Assembly: GCF_014237875.1 (NCBI RefSeq) | Contig: NZ_JACJVJ010000002.1 | Location: 1,083,300-1,147,299, forward strand | Direction of reading: 5' to 3' | DNA from: Parasphingopyxis marina | GTDB lineage: Bacteria; Pseudomonadota; Alphaproteobacteria; Sphingomonadales; Sphingomonadaceae | DNA: 64,000 bases | Shown: in pieces, positions 34,497-45,003 of the stretch | Layout: every line of letters starts with the position of its first letter | Position numbering within the stretch: the first letter of the stretch is position 1 | Notes under the pieces: generated by a model | The model's input: the letters and a program-made list of their open reading frames with translations, nothing else | The model's database searches: none | What the model was told of the DNA's origin: nothing | Made by a program: the position numbers and the translations under genes

Positions 34497-37178
34497 CTAG
34501 CTGTCGAGATTGGGTCGCAGCCAGCGTGTCGCCGTCTCCAGATCGACATCCCGGCGCCCGGCATATTCGTGCAGCTGGTCCTGATCGATGGTGGCGACCC
34601 CGAAATAGGCCGATTGCGGATGGGCGAAATAGAAACCCGAGACCGCCGCCGTTGGCCACATCGCGAAGCTTTCCGTCAGCTCGATCCCGGCCGGGCCGTT
34701 ATGGCCCGATCCGCCGCCGAGCAGCTCGAACAGCATCGGCTTCAGGCTGTGGTCCGGACAGGCCGGATAGCCGGGCGCGGGGCGAATGCCGTCATATTTC
34801 TCGCGGATCAGGTCGTCGCTCGAAAGCGCCTCGTCCGCCGCATAGCCCCAGAGATCGGTGCGGACATGTTTGTGCATGCGTTCGGCAAAGGCTTCGGCCA
34901 GCCGGTCGGCCAGCGCTTTGAGCAGGATATCCGAATAATCGTCGGTGTCCGCCTTGAAGCGCGCCAGATGTTCGTCGATGCCATGGCCGGCACAGACCGC
35001 GAAGCCGCCAATCCAGTCGCCTTCGGGATCGATGAAATCGGCCAGGCACATGTTCGCGCGGCCGCTGCGCTTGGCGACCTGCTGGCGGAGCATCGGCAGG
35101 CGGGTTTCGCCCGTTTCGGTTTCGACGACGATATCGTCGCCCTCGCGGCGGCATTTCCACAGGCCCGCCACGGCGCGCGGCTTCAGCCAGCCCTCGGATA
35201 TGATGCGGTCGAGCATCGCCTGCCCGTCCTTGAAAAGATCGCGCGCGCTTTCCCCCACGACATCGTCCTCGAGGATCGCCGGATAATTGCCGGCCAGCTC
35301 CCAGGCGCGGAAGAAGGGCGTCCAGTCGATATGGTCGCGCAGATCCTCCAGGTCCCATTCGTCATAGACGTGGAGGCCGGGCTTTACGGGATCGGGCGCC
35401 TTTTGCGCGAAATCCGTGCCGAAGGCATTGGCGCGCGCCTCTTCGAGCGAAACGAGCTTGCTGCCGCCCTTGCCCGCGCGTGCAATGCGGATGTCTTCGT
35501 AGGATTGCGCGGTTTCCTCGACGAGCGGATCGCGCTGCGTGTCGGAGACCAGCGAAGACGCGACGCTGACCGCGCGGCTCGCGTCCAGAGAGTGGACGAC
35601 CGGCCCGGAATAGGCAGGGTCGATGCGGATCGCCGTGTGCACCCGGCTCGTCGTGGCACCGCCGATCAGCAGCGGCATCGTCATGTCCGCGCGCTCCATT
35701 TCTTCGGCGACCGTCACCATCTCGTCGAGCGAGGGGGTGATAAGGCCGGAAAGCCCGATCATGTCGGCATCATGCTCGCGCGCCGCATCGAGGATGTCGC
35801 TCCACGGGGTCATCACGCCAAGATCGACGATCTCGAAGCCGTTACATTGCAGCACGACACCGACGATATTCTTGCCGATATCGTGCACATCGCCCTTCAC
35901 CGTCGCCATGATGATCGTGCCCTTGCCCCGGGCGCTCTCGTCCTTTTCCTCCTCGATATAGGGGAGAAGATGGGCCACCGCCTTCTTCATCACGCGCGCG
36001 GACTTGACGACCTGGGGTAGGAACATCTTGCCCGAACCGAAGAGATCGCCGACGACGTTCATGCCGTCCATCAGCGGCCCTTCGATCACATGGATCGGCC
36101 GCTCCGCATCCTGCCGGGCGAGCTCGGTATCGGCAACGACATGCGCGTCGATGCCTTTGACCAGCGCATATTCGAGCCGTTTCTTCACGTCCCAGCTGCG
36201 CCATTCCTCGGCTTCCTTCTCGTCCCTGGCGCTCTTGCCGCGATAACCTTCGGCGAGTTCGATCAGCCGCTCGGTCGCATCGCCGCCGGCCTTGGGCTCG
36301 CGGTCGAGGATCACATCCTCGCAAGCCTCGCGCAATTCGTCGTCGATATCGTCATAGACGTCGAGCTGGCCGGCATTGACGATGCCCATGTCCATGCCCG
36401 CGCGGATCGCGTGATAGAGGAACACCGAATGCATCGCCCGGCGCACCGGTTCGTTGCCACGAAAGCTGAAGCTGAGATTGGATAGCCCGCCCGAGATGTG
36501 TACGCCCGGGCAGCGCGCCCGGATTTCGCGGGCCGCCTCGATGAAATCGAGCGCATAGCGGCGATGTTCCTCGATCCCCGTCGCCACCGCGAAGATGTTG
36601 GGATCGAAGATGATGTCTTCGGGCGGGAAGCCGTTTTCGGTAAGCAGCTTGTAGGCGCGCTCGCAAATCTCGACCTTGCGGTCGCTCGTGTCGGCCTGCC
36701 CGGTTTCGTCGAATGCCATGACGACGACGGCGGCGCCATAGGCCCGGCATTTGCGCGCCTGGGCGAGGAACGCCTCCTCGCCTTCCTTCATGCTGATCGA
36801 ATTGACCACCGGCTTGCCCGAAACGCATTTCAATCCGGCCTCGATGACGCTCCATTTGGAACTGTCGATCATTACCGGCACCCGCGCGATATCGGGTTCG
36901 GCGGCGATCAGCTTGAGGAAGGTCGTCATCGCCGCTTCGGAATCGAGCAGGCCTTCGTCCATATTGACGTCGACGATCTGGGCGCCGTTTTCGACCTGCT
37001 GGCGCGCGACTTCGACCGCCGCCTCGTAATCGTCGGCGAGGATGAGCTTCTTGAACTTCGCCGAACCGGTGACGTTGGTGCGCTCGCCGACATTGACGAA
37101 GGAAGCGATCGCCGCTTCCGCCTCGTCGTTGGCGGGCACATCCTGGGGATCTTCTATGGGCATGGGATTGGTAGCCAT
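34497..37178 (-). CDS. metH: Cobalamin-dependent methionine synthase, folate/B12/reactivation part
   Basis: 893 residues with three of the four MetH modules: methyltetrahydrofolate-binding ([17 protein letters not shown] near the start, then [10 protein letters not shown]), cobalamin-binding with the cap and the axial-ligand motif [13 protein letters not shown], and the C-terminal SAM-dependent reactivation domain ([13 protein letters not shown]). The homocysteine module is the separate protein encoded just upstream, so the enzyme is split in two. Together they methylate homocysteine to methionine. Last gene of the ArsR-metF-metH operon. Confidence 0.95.
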   Translation of the reverse strand: MATNPMPIEDPQDVPANDEAEAAIASFVNVGERTNVTGSAKFKKLILADDYEAAVEVARQQVENGAQIVDVNMDEGLLDSEAAMTTFLKLIAAEPDIARVPVMIDSSKWSVIEAGLKCVSGKPVVNSISMKEGEEAFLAQARKCRAYGAAVVVMAFDETGQADTSDRKVEICERAYKLLTENGFPPEDIIFDPNIFAVATGIEEHRRYALDFIEAAREIRARCPGVHISGGLSNLSFSFRGNEPVRRAMHSVFLYHAIRAGMDMGIVNAGQLDVYDDIDDELREACEDVILDREPKAGGDATERLIELAEGYRGKSARDEKEAEEWRSWDVKKRLEYALVKGIDAHVVADTELARQDAERPIHVIEGPLMDGMNVVGDLFGSGKMFLPQVVKSARVMKKAVAHLLPYIEEEKDESARGKGTIIMATVKGDVHDIGKNIVGVVLQCNGFEIVDLGVMTPWSDILDAAREHDADMIGLSGLITPSLDEMVTVAEEMERADMTMPLLIGGATTSRVHTAIRIDPAYSGPVVHSLDASRAVSVASSLVSDTQRDPLVEETAQSYEDIRIARAGKGGSKLVSLEEARANAFGTDFAQKAPDPVKPGLHVYDEWDLEDLRDHIDWTPFFRAWELAGNYPAILEDDVVGESARDLFKDGQAMLDRIISEGWLKPRAVAGLWKCRREGDDIVVETETGETRLPMLRQQVAKRSGRANMCLADFIDPEGDWIGGFAVCAGHGIDEHLARFKADTDDYSDILLKALADRLAEAFAERMHKHVRTDLWGYAADEALSSDDLIREKYDGIRPAPGYPACPDHSLKPMLFELLGGGSGHNGPAGIELTESFAMWPTAAVSGFYFAHPQSAYFGVATIDQDQLHEYAGRRDVDLETATRWLRPNLDS

Positions 37179-37185
37179 GATGTCC

Positions 37186-38232
37186 TTACGCAGCGATGGT
37201 CATGGGTTCGAGGCCGGCGAGCACGGTCTTGGTAGCCCGGGCAGGCGGCACCCGCGGCGTTGCGCCCTTTGCCACTTCCGCCAGCGCGCGAATATGGTCG
37301 GTGGTGGTGCCGCAACAGCCGCCGACAATATTGACGATGCCCTGGTCGAGCCATTTGGAAACCTGCGCGGCGGTTTCCGCGGCCGTCTCGTCATATTCGC
37401 CGAGATCGTTGGGCAGCCCGGCATTGGGATAGGCGATGACGAGGGTATCTGCGATTGCCGACAGCGCGGCCACGGCAGGGCGCAACTTGTCCGCGCCGAA
37501 CGAGCAGTTGAGCCCCACGGCCAGCGGATCGGCATGGCGAACCGCCGCCCAGAACCCTTCCACCGAATGGCCCGAAAGATTGCGGCCGGACATGTCGGTG
37601 ATGGTCATCGACAGGATCAGCGGCACCGCCTGGCCCCGCGCCTCGCCGGCTTCCAGCGCGGCCATGATCGCGGCCTTGGCGTTGAGCGTATCGAAAATCG
37701 TCTCGACGAGCAGGAAATCGACGCCGCCTTCGAGAAGCCCGTCGATCTGTTCGCCATAGATCCCCTTCATCTGATCGAAATCGACCTCGCGAAACCCTGG
37801 ATCTTCGACATTGGGAGAGAGCGACAGCGTCTTGTTGGTCGGCCCGATCGCGCCGGCGACGAAACGCGGCTTATCCGGCGTAGACGCGGTGTCGGCGGCG
37901 TGGCGCGCGAGCTTTGCCGCCGCGATATTGAGTTCGCGGACAAGCGCTTCATTGCCATAATCGGCCTGGCTGATCGTTGTGCTGGAAAAGGTATTGGTGG
38001 AGACGATATCGGCGCCCGCCGCGATATAGGAGGCGCTGATTTCCTCGACGATCTCGGGCTCCGTCAGGCAAAGAATATCGTTATTGCCCTTCTGGTCCAT
38101 CGCGAATTCCCGGCTGCCGCGATAACCGGCTTCGTCGAGCGCATAATTCTGGATGGCGGTGCCCCAGGCACCGTCCATCACGAGGACGCGTTCGGCCGCG
38201 GCCGCGCGCAGGCGATCGGCTGCTTCGGTCAT
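37186..38232 (-). CDS. metH: Homocysteine S-methyltransferase domain of split methionine synthase
   Basis: 348 residues from the ATG at 38232; the frame is open 130 bp upstream but that part overlaps metF. Barrel with the start motif [19 protein letters not shown] and the three zinc cysteines: [10 protein letters not shown] and [11 protein letters not shown]. It binds homocysteine through zinc and works with the partner protein ending 8 bp downstream. The overlap with metF (ATGA at 38229-38232) shows coupled translation. Confidence 0.94.
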   Translation of the reverse strand: MTEAADRLRAAAAERVLVMDGAWGTAIQNYALDEAGYRGSREFAMDQKGNNDILCLTEPEIVEEISASYIAAGADIVSTNTFSSTTISQADYGNEALVRELNIAAAKLARHAADTASTPDKPRFVAGAIGPTNKTLSLSPNVEDPGFREVDFDQMKGIYGEQIDGLLEGGVDFLLVETIFDTLNAKAAIMAALEAGEARGQAVPLILSMTITDMSGRNLSGHSVEGFWAAVRHADPLAVGLNCSFGADKLRPAVAALSAIADTLVIAYPNAGLPNDLGEYDETAAETAAQVSKWLDQGIVNIVGGCCGTTTDHIRALAEVAKGATPRVPPARATKTVLAGLEPMTIAA

Positions 38233-39170
38233 GCTGCTCTCTTCTGTTCGCCGAGTCGTGGCCGGATCCCCAAAAGATGGCAGATCGCATAGCTGAGCTC
38301 GGCCCGGTTGAGCGTGTAGAAATGAAATTCGCGCGCGCCGCCCGCATAGAGCTTGCGGCACAGCTCGGCGGTTACCGTTGCCGCGACAAGCTGGCGTGCA
38401 GCGGGGTTGTCATCCAGCCCCTCGAACAGCCTATCCATCCAGGGCGGGATCTGCGCCCCGCACATATGGGCGAATTTGCGCGTCTGGGCGACGTTCGAAA
38501 CCGGCAAAATGCCTGGCACGATCTCGGCATCGATACCCGCCGCCGCCGCCGCGTCGCGAAAGCGGAAAAAGGTGTCGGCGGAAAAGAAGAATTGCGTGAT
38601 CGCGCGCGTCGCCCCGGCGTCGAGCTTGCGCCGAAGATTGTCGAGATCGGTTTTCGCGCTGTGCGCCTCGGGATGGGTTTCGGGATAGGCGGCAACGGAA
38701 ATCTCGAACGGCCGCACCGCCGCGATGCCCGCCACGAGGTCGGCAGCGCTCGAATAGCCGTCCGGATGCGAGGCATAGCGTTCGCCCTGCCCTTGCGGAT
38801 CGCCGCGCAGCGCAACGATATGACGCACCCCGGCATCCCAATAGTCGCGAAGGATGGTTTCGAGTTCGGCCCTGGACGCGCCGACACAGGTCAGGTGGGC
38901 GGCGGCATCAAGCCCGGTTTCCTCGACGATCCGGCGAACGGTCGCGTGGGTCCGCTCGCGCGTCGTGCCGCCCGCGCCATAGGTAACGGATACGAAGCGC
39001 GGCGAAAGCGGCTCGAGCGTGCGGATCGACGACCAGAGCGTTTCGCCCATCCGGTCTGTTTTCGGCGGAAAGAATTCGAACGAGACATCCACGTCGCCCG
39101 CCAAATCGGCGAACAGCGGTTCGTCGAGCGCGCGCCGCGCTTCGCTTAGCTGTTTGACGGTCAAGTTCAT
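38229..39170 (-). CDS. metF: 5,10-methylenetetrahydrofolate reductase
   Basis: 313 residues from the ATG at 39170, which overlaps the stop of the preceding ArsR-type gene by ATGA. FAD-dependent reduction of methylene-THF to methyl-THF, the methyl donor for MetH. Features: VSFEFFPPKT at the N-terminus, VTYGAGGTTRERT, LRGDPQG (FAD contact), ITQFFF and PGILPVSN. Upstream residues in the open frame have no MetF similarity. Central gene of a complete methyl-transfer operon. Confidence 0.95.
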   Translation of the reverse strand: MNLTVKQLSEARRALDEPLFADLAGDVDVSFEFFPPKTDRMGETLWSSIRTLEPLSPRFVSVTYGAGGTTRERTHATVRRIVEETGLDAAAHLTCVGASRAELETILRDYWDAGVRHIVALRGDPQGQGERYASHPDGYSSAADLVAGIAAVRPFEISVAAYPETHPEAHSAKTDLDNLRRKLDAGATRAITQFFFSADTFFRFRDAAAAAGIDAEIVPGILPVSNVAQTRKFAHMCGAQIPPWMDRLFEGLDDNPAARQLVAATVTAELCRKLYAGGAREFHFYTLNRAELSYAICHLLGIRPRLGEQKRAA

Positions 39171-40123
39171 GCGACGATCTTGAGCCGGGAACCCGGCTTG
39201 CGGTGGCCGAGCCACAGCTTCACCGTCAGTTCGCCGCCTTCCAGCTGCTCGGCAAGGCCGCCTTCCAGGCCCGCCGCCTTGAACCAGCCTTCGATCTGTT
39301 CGTCCGAAAAGCCGAGACGGGCATGGGCATCGCGACTGCGCAATTCTTCGCGTTCATGCGCCGCGAAATCCGCGATCAGCAGCCGCCCGCCGGTTTCCAG
39401 GATGCGCGCCGCCTCGGCGATCGCCGCCGCCGGCTGCTGCGCATAGTGCAGCACCTGATGGATGATCACGGTACTCGCGGCGCCGTCCGGCAGATCCAGC
39501 GCATACATGTCGCCCTGGCGCAGTTCGGCGGTTTCGAGCCCCGCTTCGGCGAGCTTGGCGCGGGCCAGCCGCAGCATTTCCGGGCTGCGATCGATACCCT
39601 TGACGCTTTCCGCATCGCCGCCGAACAGTTCGAGCATCCGTCCGGTGCCCGTACCGATATCGACGAGCTTGCCGATCGGGCCCGTGTCCAGCGCGCGTTG
39701 CATCGCCGCCTCGACTTCGCTTTCGGCGATGTGCAGCGTGCGCATTGCATCCCATTGCTCGGCATTGGCGGCGAAAAACTGCTCGGCCGCAGCCTGGCGG
39801 TCGGCGCGCACCGCCTCCAGCCGTGCCAGATCGGCCCGAGTCCAATGATCCTCGCCTTCTTCCGACCAGGCATCGATGGCGTCGAGCAACGGCCGCACCC
39901 GCATCGGATCGCCAAGGCTGAGGAACGCCCAGCTCCCTTCCTTGCGGCGCTCGGAGAGCCCGGCATCGACGAGGATTTTCACATGGCGCGACACACGGGG
40001 CTGGCTTTGCCCCAGTACCTGCGCCAGCTCGCCCACGGACAGCTCCATGGCGCGCAGCAATGCTACGATCCGGAGGCGGGTCGGATCGGCGAGCGCACGG
40101 AATATCTCGAGCTCTGATCTCAT
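39167..40123 (-). CDS. ArsR-family regulator fused to a SAM-dependent methyltransferase-like domain
   Basis: 318 residues. N-terminal ArsR winged helix (ALADPTRLRIVALL, SVGELAQVLGQSQPRVSRHV), a linker about 75-145, and a C-terminal class I methyltransferase fold with LVDIGTGTGRMLELF at 153-167 and a VIIHQVLHYAQQP motif IV region. In other Proteobacteria, ArsR-type proteins regulate the methionine cycle in response to SAM or S-adenosylhomocysteine (SahR group); here the methyltransferase fold would be the sensor (inference). It is the first gene of the metF-metH operon and has a perfect palindrome 11 bp before its start. No ribosome site is visible. Confidence 0.88.
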   Translation of the reverse strand: MRSELEIFRALADPTRLRIVALLRAMELSVGELAQVLGQSQPRVSRHVKILVDAGLSERRKEGSWAFLSLGDPMRVRPLLDAIDAWSEEGEDHWTRADLARLEAVRADRQAAAEQFFAANAEQWDAMRTLHIAESEVEAAMQRALDTGPIGKLVDIGTGTGRMLELFGGDAESVKGIDRSPEMLRLARAKLAEAGLETAELRQGDMYALDLPDGAASTVIIHQVLHYAQQPAAAIAEAARILETGGRLLIADFAAHEREELRSRDAHARLGFSDEQIEGWFKAAGLEGGLAEQLEGGELTVKLWLGHRKPGSRLKIVA

Positions 40124-40133
40124 TTATAAAGAC

Positions 40134-40149
40134 ATAAAGATATCTTTAT
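40134..40149. promoter_or_regulatory. Perfect 16-bp palindrome at the head of the methionine operon
   Basis: ATAAAGAT-ATCTTTAT is fully self-complementary, begins 11 bp upstream of the ArsR-type start, and is preceded by another ATAAAGA at 40126-40132. It is AT-only apart from one G and one C, in contrast to its surroundings. Likely operator of the ArsR-type regulator; no Shine-Dalgarno lies between it and the start, so the message could be leaderless. Confidence 0.75.
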
Positions 40150-40316
40150 ATACGGTCAATCCCTCATCGATACTCATTTTTATATTGTGAATTCAGATAT
40201 TTATTGCGAATATTGTAATTCCCGTCCATCCCCCGTTAACGGTCAAAAACGCTCGACACTGGTTAATGCGCACGGCATCCTTACTTTTGGCTGTCCTGCC
40301 CGTCCGGAGACTCTGT

Positions 40317-41267
40317 TTGCGCAAGTTGCTACCGACATTGCTGATGCTTCTGATGCTGGGCGGCGCGCTCGGCGGCTGCGCGACGACGCAAGCCGGGCCA
40401 AACAGCCTTGCCGACCGCGATCCCCATGAAGAGTTCAACCGCGATATCTGGTCGGCGAACCAGGCCGCGGACGGCGCCGTCATTCGGCCCGTTTCCGACG
40501 TTTATCGCGCGGTGGCACCGCGGCCCGCACGGCGCGGGATCAGCAACTTCCTGCGTAATCTGGGAGAGCCCTGGTCGTTCATCAACAATTTGCTCCAGGG
40601 CCATCCCGACCGGGCGATACGCAATCTTGGCCGCTTCATCGTCAACACGACGGTCGGCGTCGGCGGCCTCGCCGATGTCGCGACCGAAATCGGCATCGAG
40701 CCCGCGCCCGAGGATTTCGGGCAGACGCTTGCGGTATGGGGCGTCGGCGACGGCGGCTATCGCGTCGTTCCGCTGCTCGGGCCGACGACGGGCCGGGATC
40801 TTGTCGGCTCGATCGTCGGCTTCATCGCCGACCCCGCGACGATCTTCCTCGATACACGGGTCGGCCTGTCGACGCAGGAGCTTTGGGGGCTCAGAGGTGT
40901 GAGCATCATCGATACGCGCGCGAATCTGTCCGAGTCGGGCGCCGATGCCTTTCTGGAAACCTCCGCCGATCCCTATGCCGCCGCGCGGTCCGCCTATTTC
41001 CAGCAACGCGAGGCCGATATCCTGAATCTGGACCCCGCATCGCTCGGCGAAAGCGAAGACGCGGCGTTCGAAGCGGCGTTCGACGATCTTGACGAAGCGG
41101 GTGGCGAAGACGGCAATTTCGGCCCTCCGCCCGCCGATGAGGCCGATTTTCCGGGCTCCGACGAGGCAATCGAACCCGGCGGCACGACGCCGGAGACCAC
41201 GCCCGAGCTTCCCTATGAGGAAAGCGCCTTCCTGTTCGGCCAAGAAAACGCGCCCTACCCCCATTAA
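40317..41267 (+). CDS. mlaA: MlaA (VacJ) outer-membrane lipoprotein
   Basis: 316 residues from a TTG at 40317, chosen because GGAGA lies 6 bp upstream and it gives a standard lipoprotein signal ending LGGC (Cys21). An ATG at 40266 would add 17 residues and has no ribosome site. The MlaA domain is clear: DPHEEFNRDIWSANQAADG, FLRNLGEPWSFINNLLQG, GRFIVNTTVGVGGLADVA and GPTTGRDLVG. It removes misplaced phospholipids from the outer leaflet with the MlaFEDB system, whose genes are not here. The acidic, Pro-rich tail (after 240) is longer than in E. coli MlaA. Confidence 0.9.
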   Translation: MRKLLPTLLMLLMLGGALGGCATTQAGPNSLADRDPHEEFNRDIWSANQAADGAVIRPVSDVYRAVAPRPARRGISNFLRNLGEPWSFINNLLQGHPDRAIRNLGRFIVNTTVGVGGLADVATEIGIEPAPEDFGQTLAVWGVGDGGYRVVPLLGPTTGRDLVGSIVGFIADPATIFLDTRVGLSTQELWGLRGVSIIDTRANLSESGADAFLETSADPYAAARSAYFQQREADILNLDPASLGESEDAAFEAAFDDLDEAGGEDGNFGPPPADEADFPGSDEAIEPGGTTPETTPELPYEESAFLFGQENAPYPH

Positions 41268-41397
41268 GGGGCAGATCAGCTTTGCGTTGCGTTCCTGTTC
41301 AAGGGACGTTAAAAATCCATGACTGGTTTCGGGGGGACCCCTCCGGGGGCCAAAGTCATTTGCTAGAAACCTTTCACCAATTGGGAGAGAGTGACCC

Positions 41398-41655
41398 ATG
41401 ACCAAGACTTTTGCACTTCCGCTCGCCGTTGCTGCTTCGCTCGGCCTCGCCGCCTGTGGTGGTTCGGACACCTCGGCTGAAGAAGCCGCCGACGCCGTTG
41501 CCGAAGCCGCTGACGAAGCCACGGCCGCCGCTGAAGAAGCTGCTGCCGATGTCGAAGCCGCCACGGACGAAGCCATGGAGCAGATGGACGCGATGGCCGA
41601 CAGCGCCGGCGAAGCTGCCGCAGACGCAATGCCCGAAGAAGCGCCGGCCGAATAA
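41398..41655 (+). CDS. Small Ala/Glu-rich lipoprotein
   Basis: 85 residues. Signal with lipobox GLAAC (Cys20), then a repetitive, highly charged helix (AAEEAAADVEAATDEAMEQ) with heptad-like spacing; no globular domain. GGGAGAGAG upstream is a strong ribosome site. Paralogous in style to the next gene (both begin with a Lys-Phe-Ala-Leu-Pro-Leu signal). The preceding 130 bp contain a GC-rich inverted structure (near 41330-41380). Function unknown; perhaps an envelope spacer or abundant outer-membrane lipoprotein. Confidence 0.72.
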   Translation: MTKTFALPLAVAASLGLAACGGSDTSAEEAADAVAEAADEATAAAEEAAADVEAATDEAMEQMDAMADSAGEAAADAMPEEAPAE

Positions 41656-41684
41656 GGCCCGCTTCGCGCAAAGCGAAAATAACA

Positions 41685-41717
41685 AGCCGCGCCCCGCAAG
41701 GAGCGCGGCTTTTTTTT
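41685..41717 (+). terminator. Intrinsic terminator after the first small lipoprotein gene
   Basis: AGCCGCGC and GCGCGGCT pair around a 10-base loop, followed by seven T. Confidence 0.88.
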
Positions 41718-41759
41718 CGTCCGGATCACGCCCGCCCACTCGCAATCGGAACATGAGAA

Positions 41760-41978
41760 ATGAATGCAAAGCGCTTCGCATTGCCGCTCCTGGCGCTGTC
41801 CGCCTTGCCGGCCTGCAGTTCGCCCGACGCCGAACAGGGATTGTCGAGCGCCGAAGAACGCCAGCTCGACGAAGCCGCGGCCGCCCTCGACGAAGCGCAG
41901 GCCGACTATGAAGCCGCCGTGCAGACGCCCGAGACCGCCGCAACCGATCCCGGGCTGGAAGAGCAAGACGAACACTAG
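41760..41978 (+). CDS. Second small lipoprotein, acidic helical
   Basis: 72 residues, lipobox ALPAC (Cys19), then an acidic helix (SSAEERQLDEAAAALDEAQA) and an acidic tail. It resembles the gene at 41398 in signal and composition but has its own start and terminators. No family is recognised. The GroEL gene is convergent, with a shared terminator between. Confidence 0.65.
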   Translation: MNAKRFALPLLALSALPACSSPDAEQGLSSAEERQLDEAAAALDEAQADYEAAVQTPETAATDPGLEEQDEH

Positions 41979-42006
41979 CCGGGCCGCTTGCCGCCGATGC
42001 ATAAAT

Positions 42007-42045
42007 AAAAAGGGCCGGAGGATCGCTCCTCCGGCCCTTTTTTTT
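42007..42045. terminator. Bidirectional terminator between the small lipoprotein gene and groEL
   Basis: A perfect 16-bp stem, AAAAAGGGCCGGAGGA pairing with TCCTCCGGCCCTTTTT, with a TCGC loop. A runs on one side and T runs on the other make it work in both directions. Confidence 0.93.
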
Positions 42046-42062
42046 GCTGGTGAGCGGGCGGC

Positions 42063-43709
<1,647 letters not shown>

Positions 43710-43769
43710 TTACCTCTTTGTTCTGGTGTTTCGTGAAACGAAAAAAGCGGGTGTTCCGGCGTCCTTGGC

Positions 43770-44057
43770 TCAGCCAACGATGCCGAGAATGTCGCTTTCT
43801 TTCATGATGAGCAGCTCTTCGCCGTCGAGCTTCACTTCGGTGCCCGACCATTTGCCGAACAGGATGCGATCGCCCTTTTTGACGTCCAGCGGGGTCACCT
43901 TGCCATCGTCGGCCTTGAGGCCCGAACCGGCGGCGACAACTTCACCTTCCTGCGGCTTTTCCTGAGCGCTGTCGGGGATGATGATCCCGCCGGCGGTTTT
44001 CTCTTCGGCTTCAACGCGGCGAACGAGCACGCGATCGTGCAACGGACGAAATCCCAT
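43770..44057 (-). CDS. groES: Co-chaperonin GroES (10 kDa)
   Basis: 95 residues. Start [19 protein letters not shown], the mobile loop region [19 protein letters not shown] and the end ILGIVG are all typical. It caps GroEL. First gene of the operon, preceded by CIRCE. Confidence 0.98.
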   Translation of the reverse strand: MGFRPLHDRVLVRRVEAEEKTAGGIIIPDSAQEKPQEGEVVAAGSGLKADDGKVTPLDVKKGDRILFGKWSGTEVKLDGEELLIMKESDILGIVG

Positions 44058-44152
44058 GGTGTTTCCTTTCTTATTCCCTCAAAAAGGCGGGGACGAGCTG
44101 TACCCGGAAGCCGGAGAGCCACGCCGATCCACCCAGATCTTCGAAACGGGTT

Positions 44153-44179
44153 TTAGCACTCTCTTAGCGCGAGTGCTAA
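44153..44179. promoter_or_regulatory. CIRCE operator of groESL (HrcA site)
   Basis: TTAGCACTC-N9-GAGTGCTAA, both arms perfect, 95 bp upstream of the groES start. It is the binding site of the heat-shock repressor HrcA. Confidence 0.97.
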
Positions 44180-44188
44180 CAGAAGCGC

Positions 44189-44216
44189 ATTTAATCGCGC
44201 GGCGCACGCTTTCAAG
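44189..44216 (-). promoter_or_regulatory. Possible heat-shock promoter of groESL
   Basis: On the minus strand CTTGAAA (44216-44210) is followed 15 bp later by TTAAAT (44194-44189), just upstream of CIRCE. The -35 fits a sigma-32-type promoter, the -10 less well. Confidence 0.45.
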
Positions 44217-44257
44217 GAAAAACGCGGTAAATATCGCAATTTTTTAGTCGAACCGAT

Positions 44258-44283
44258 GTAACCGCGGTCGTGGCGGGGACGAA
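44258..44283 (+). promoter_or_regulatory. ECF-type promoter sequence GTAACC-N16-CGAA
   Basis: GTAACC at 44258-44263, exactly 16 bases, then CGAA at 44280-44283, about 195 bp before the sigma gene. As I recall it, this is the promoter form of the Caulobacter SigF regulon, whose anti-sigma is the same NrsF type as the one encoded here. Likely autoregulation. Confidence 0.6.
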
Positions 44284-44394
44284 CCGGCAGGGTAACTATC
44301 GGCAATCGCCCATGACCATAACCTCTTCCCCCCGAACCGCATCAGCCTTCCGCGCCCCGGCGCCCCCTTTCGCGGGGCCGGACCGGACGGCCTT

Positions 44395-44436
44395 CCGAAA
44401 TTCGCGGGCCGAAATTCAAAGGCCGAAATTCGCGGG
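44395..44436 (+). repeat. Three tandem 14-bp repeats
   Basis: CCGAAATTCGCGGG, CCGAAATTCAAAGG, CCGAAATTCGCGGG in direct succession. The outer two are identical. They end 42 bp before the sigma factor start, in its presumed 5' leader. Confidence 0.9.
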
Positions 44437-44478
44437 CGCCGGGCTATGCATCGGGCCTTCCCGTGCTAAGTCTGGATC

Positions 44479-45003
44479 ATGGTCGCCGATGACGAAACCT
44501 TGGCGCGGCTCATGGCGCTGGCGCAGCAGGGCGACAGGAACGCCTATCGCCTGCTGCTCGGCGAATGCGAAACCTGGCTCAAACGCTATTATGCACGCAA
44601 GATCGACGCGGGCACGCTGGACGACCTGGTGCAGGATACGCTGATGTCGCTCCATCGCAAGCGCGCCTCATGGGATTCCAGCCGCCCCTTTTTGCCCTGG
44701 CTCGCGGCGATCGCCCGCTATCGCTGGGTCGATCATCTGCGCAAGGTTTACCGGGCGAAGGAAAGCGAGCTCAACGAGGAGATCACCGCCGATCCCGCCG
44801 ACCAGGCGATCGCGGCGAAGATCGGGCTGGAACGGCTGCTCGGTCTGATTCCCGAAAAACAGGCATTGGCGATCCGCCTGGTGAAAATCGAGGGTCTGTC
44901 GATAGCCGAAGCCTCGATGCGCACCGGGCAATCGGAATCGCTGGTCAAGGTCAACATCCATCGCGGCATGAAGCGCATGTCGGCGGCAATTGAGGAAGAG
45001 TGA
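44479..45003 (+). CDS. ECF-type RNA polymerase sigma factor
   Basis: 174 residues, sigma70 region 2 (GDRNAYRLLLGECETWLKRY, LDDLVQDTLMSLHRKRASWD, RPFLPWLAAIARYRWVDHLR) and region 4 (LIPEKQALAIRLVKIEGLS, GQSESLVKVNIHRGMKRM). There is no N-terminal region 1, as usual for ECF factors. The next gene overlaps the stop and encodes an NrsF-type anti-sigma protein, placing this factor with the SigF-like group that responds to metal or oxidative stress in Caulobacter. The promoter-like motif upstream suggests that it drives its own gene. Confidence 0.92.
   Translation: MVADDETLARLMALAQQGDRNAYRLLLGECETWLKRYYARKIDAGTLDDLVQDTLMSLHRKRASWDSSRPFLPWLAAIARYRWVDHLRKVYRAKESELNEEITADPADQAIAAKIGLERLLGLIPEKQALAIRLVKIEGLSIAEASMRTGQSESLVKVNIHRGMKRMSAAIEEE

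Larger units (their letters stand above)
44058..44478. other. Divergent control region between groESL and the sigma factor gene
   Basis: 421 bp without a gene. It holds the CIRCE operator, a likely groESL promoter, an ECF-type promoter sequence at 44258-44283 and three 14-bp repeats at 44395-44436. Frames that start in it (for example at 44311) run into the sigma gene in another frame and show no motif. Confidence 0.7.

Noticed and set aside
34569..36020. Long open frame opposite the larger metH gene (plus strand)
   Set aside because: GC-rich antisense frames of this length are common in this genome; the metH protein on the other strand is unmistakable and no motif appears here.
41398..41978. 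Toxin-antitoxin pair
   Set aside because: Both proteins have lipoprotein signals and separate terminators; neither looks like a toxin or DNA-binding antitoxin.
44395..44436. CRISPR-like repeats
   Set aside because: The copies are directly adjacent with no spacers and are only 14 bp.
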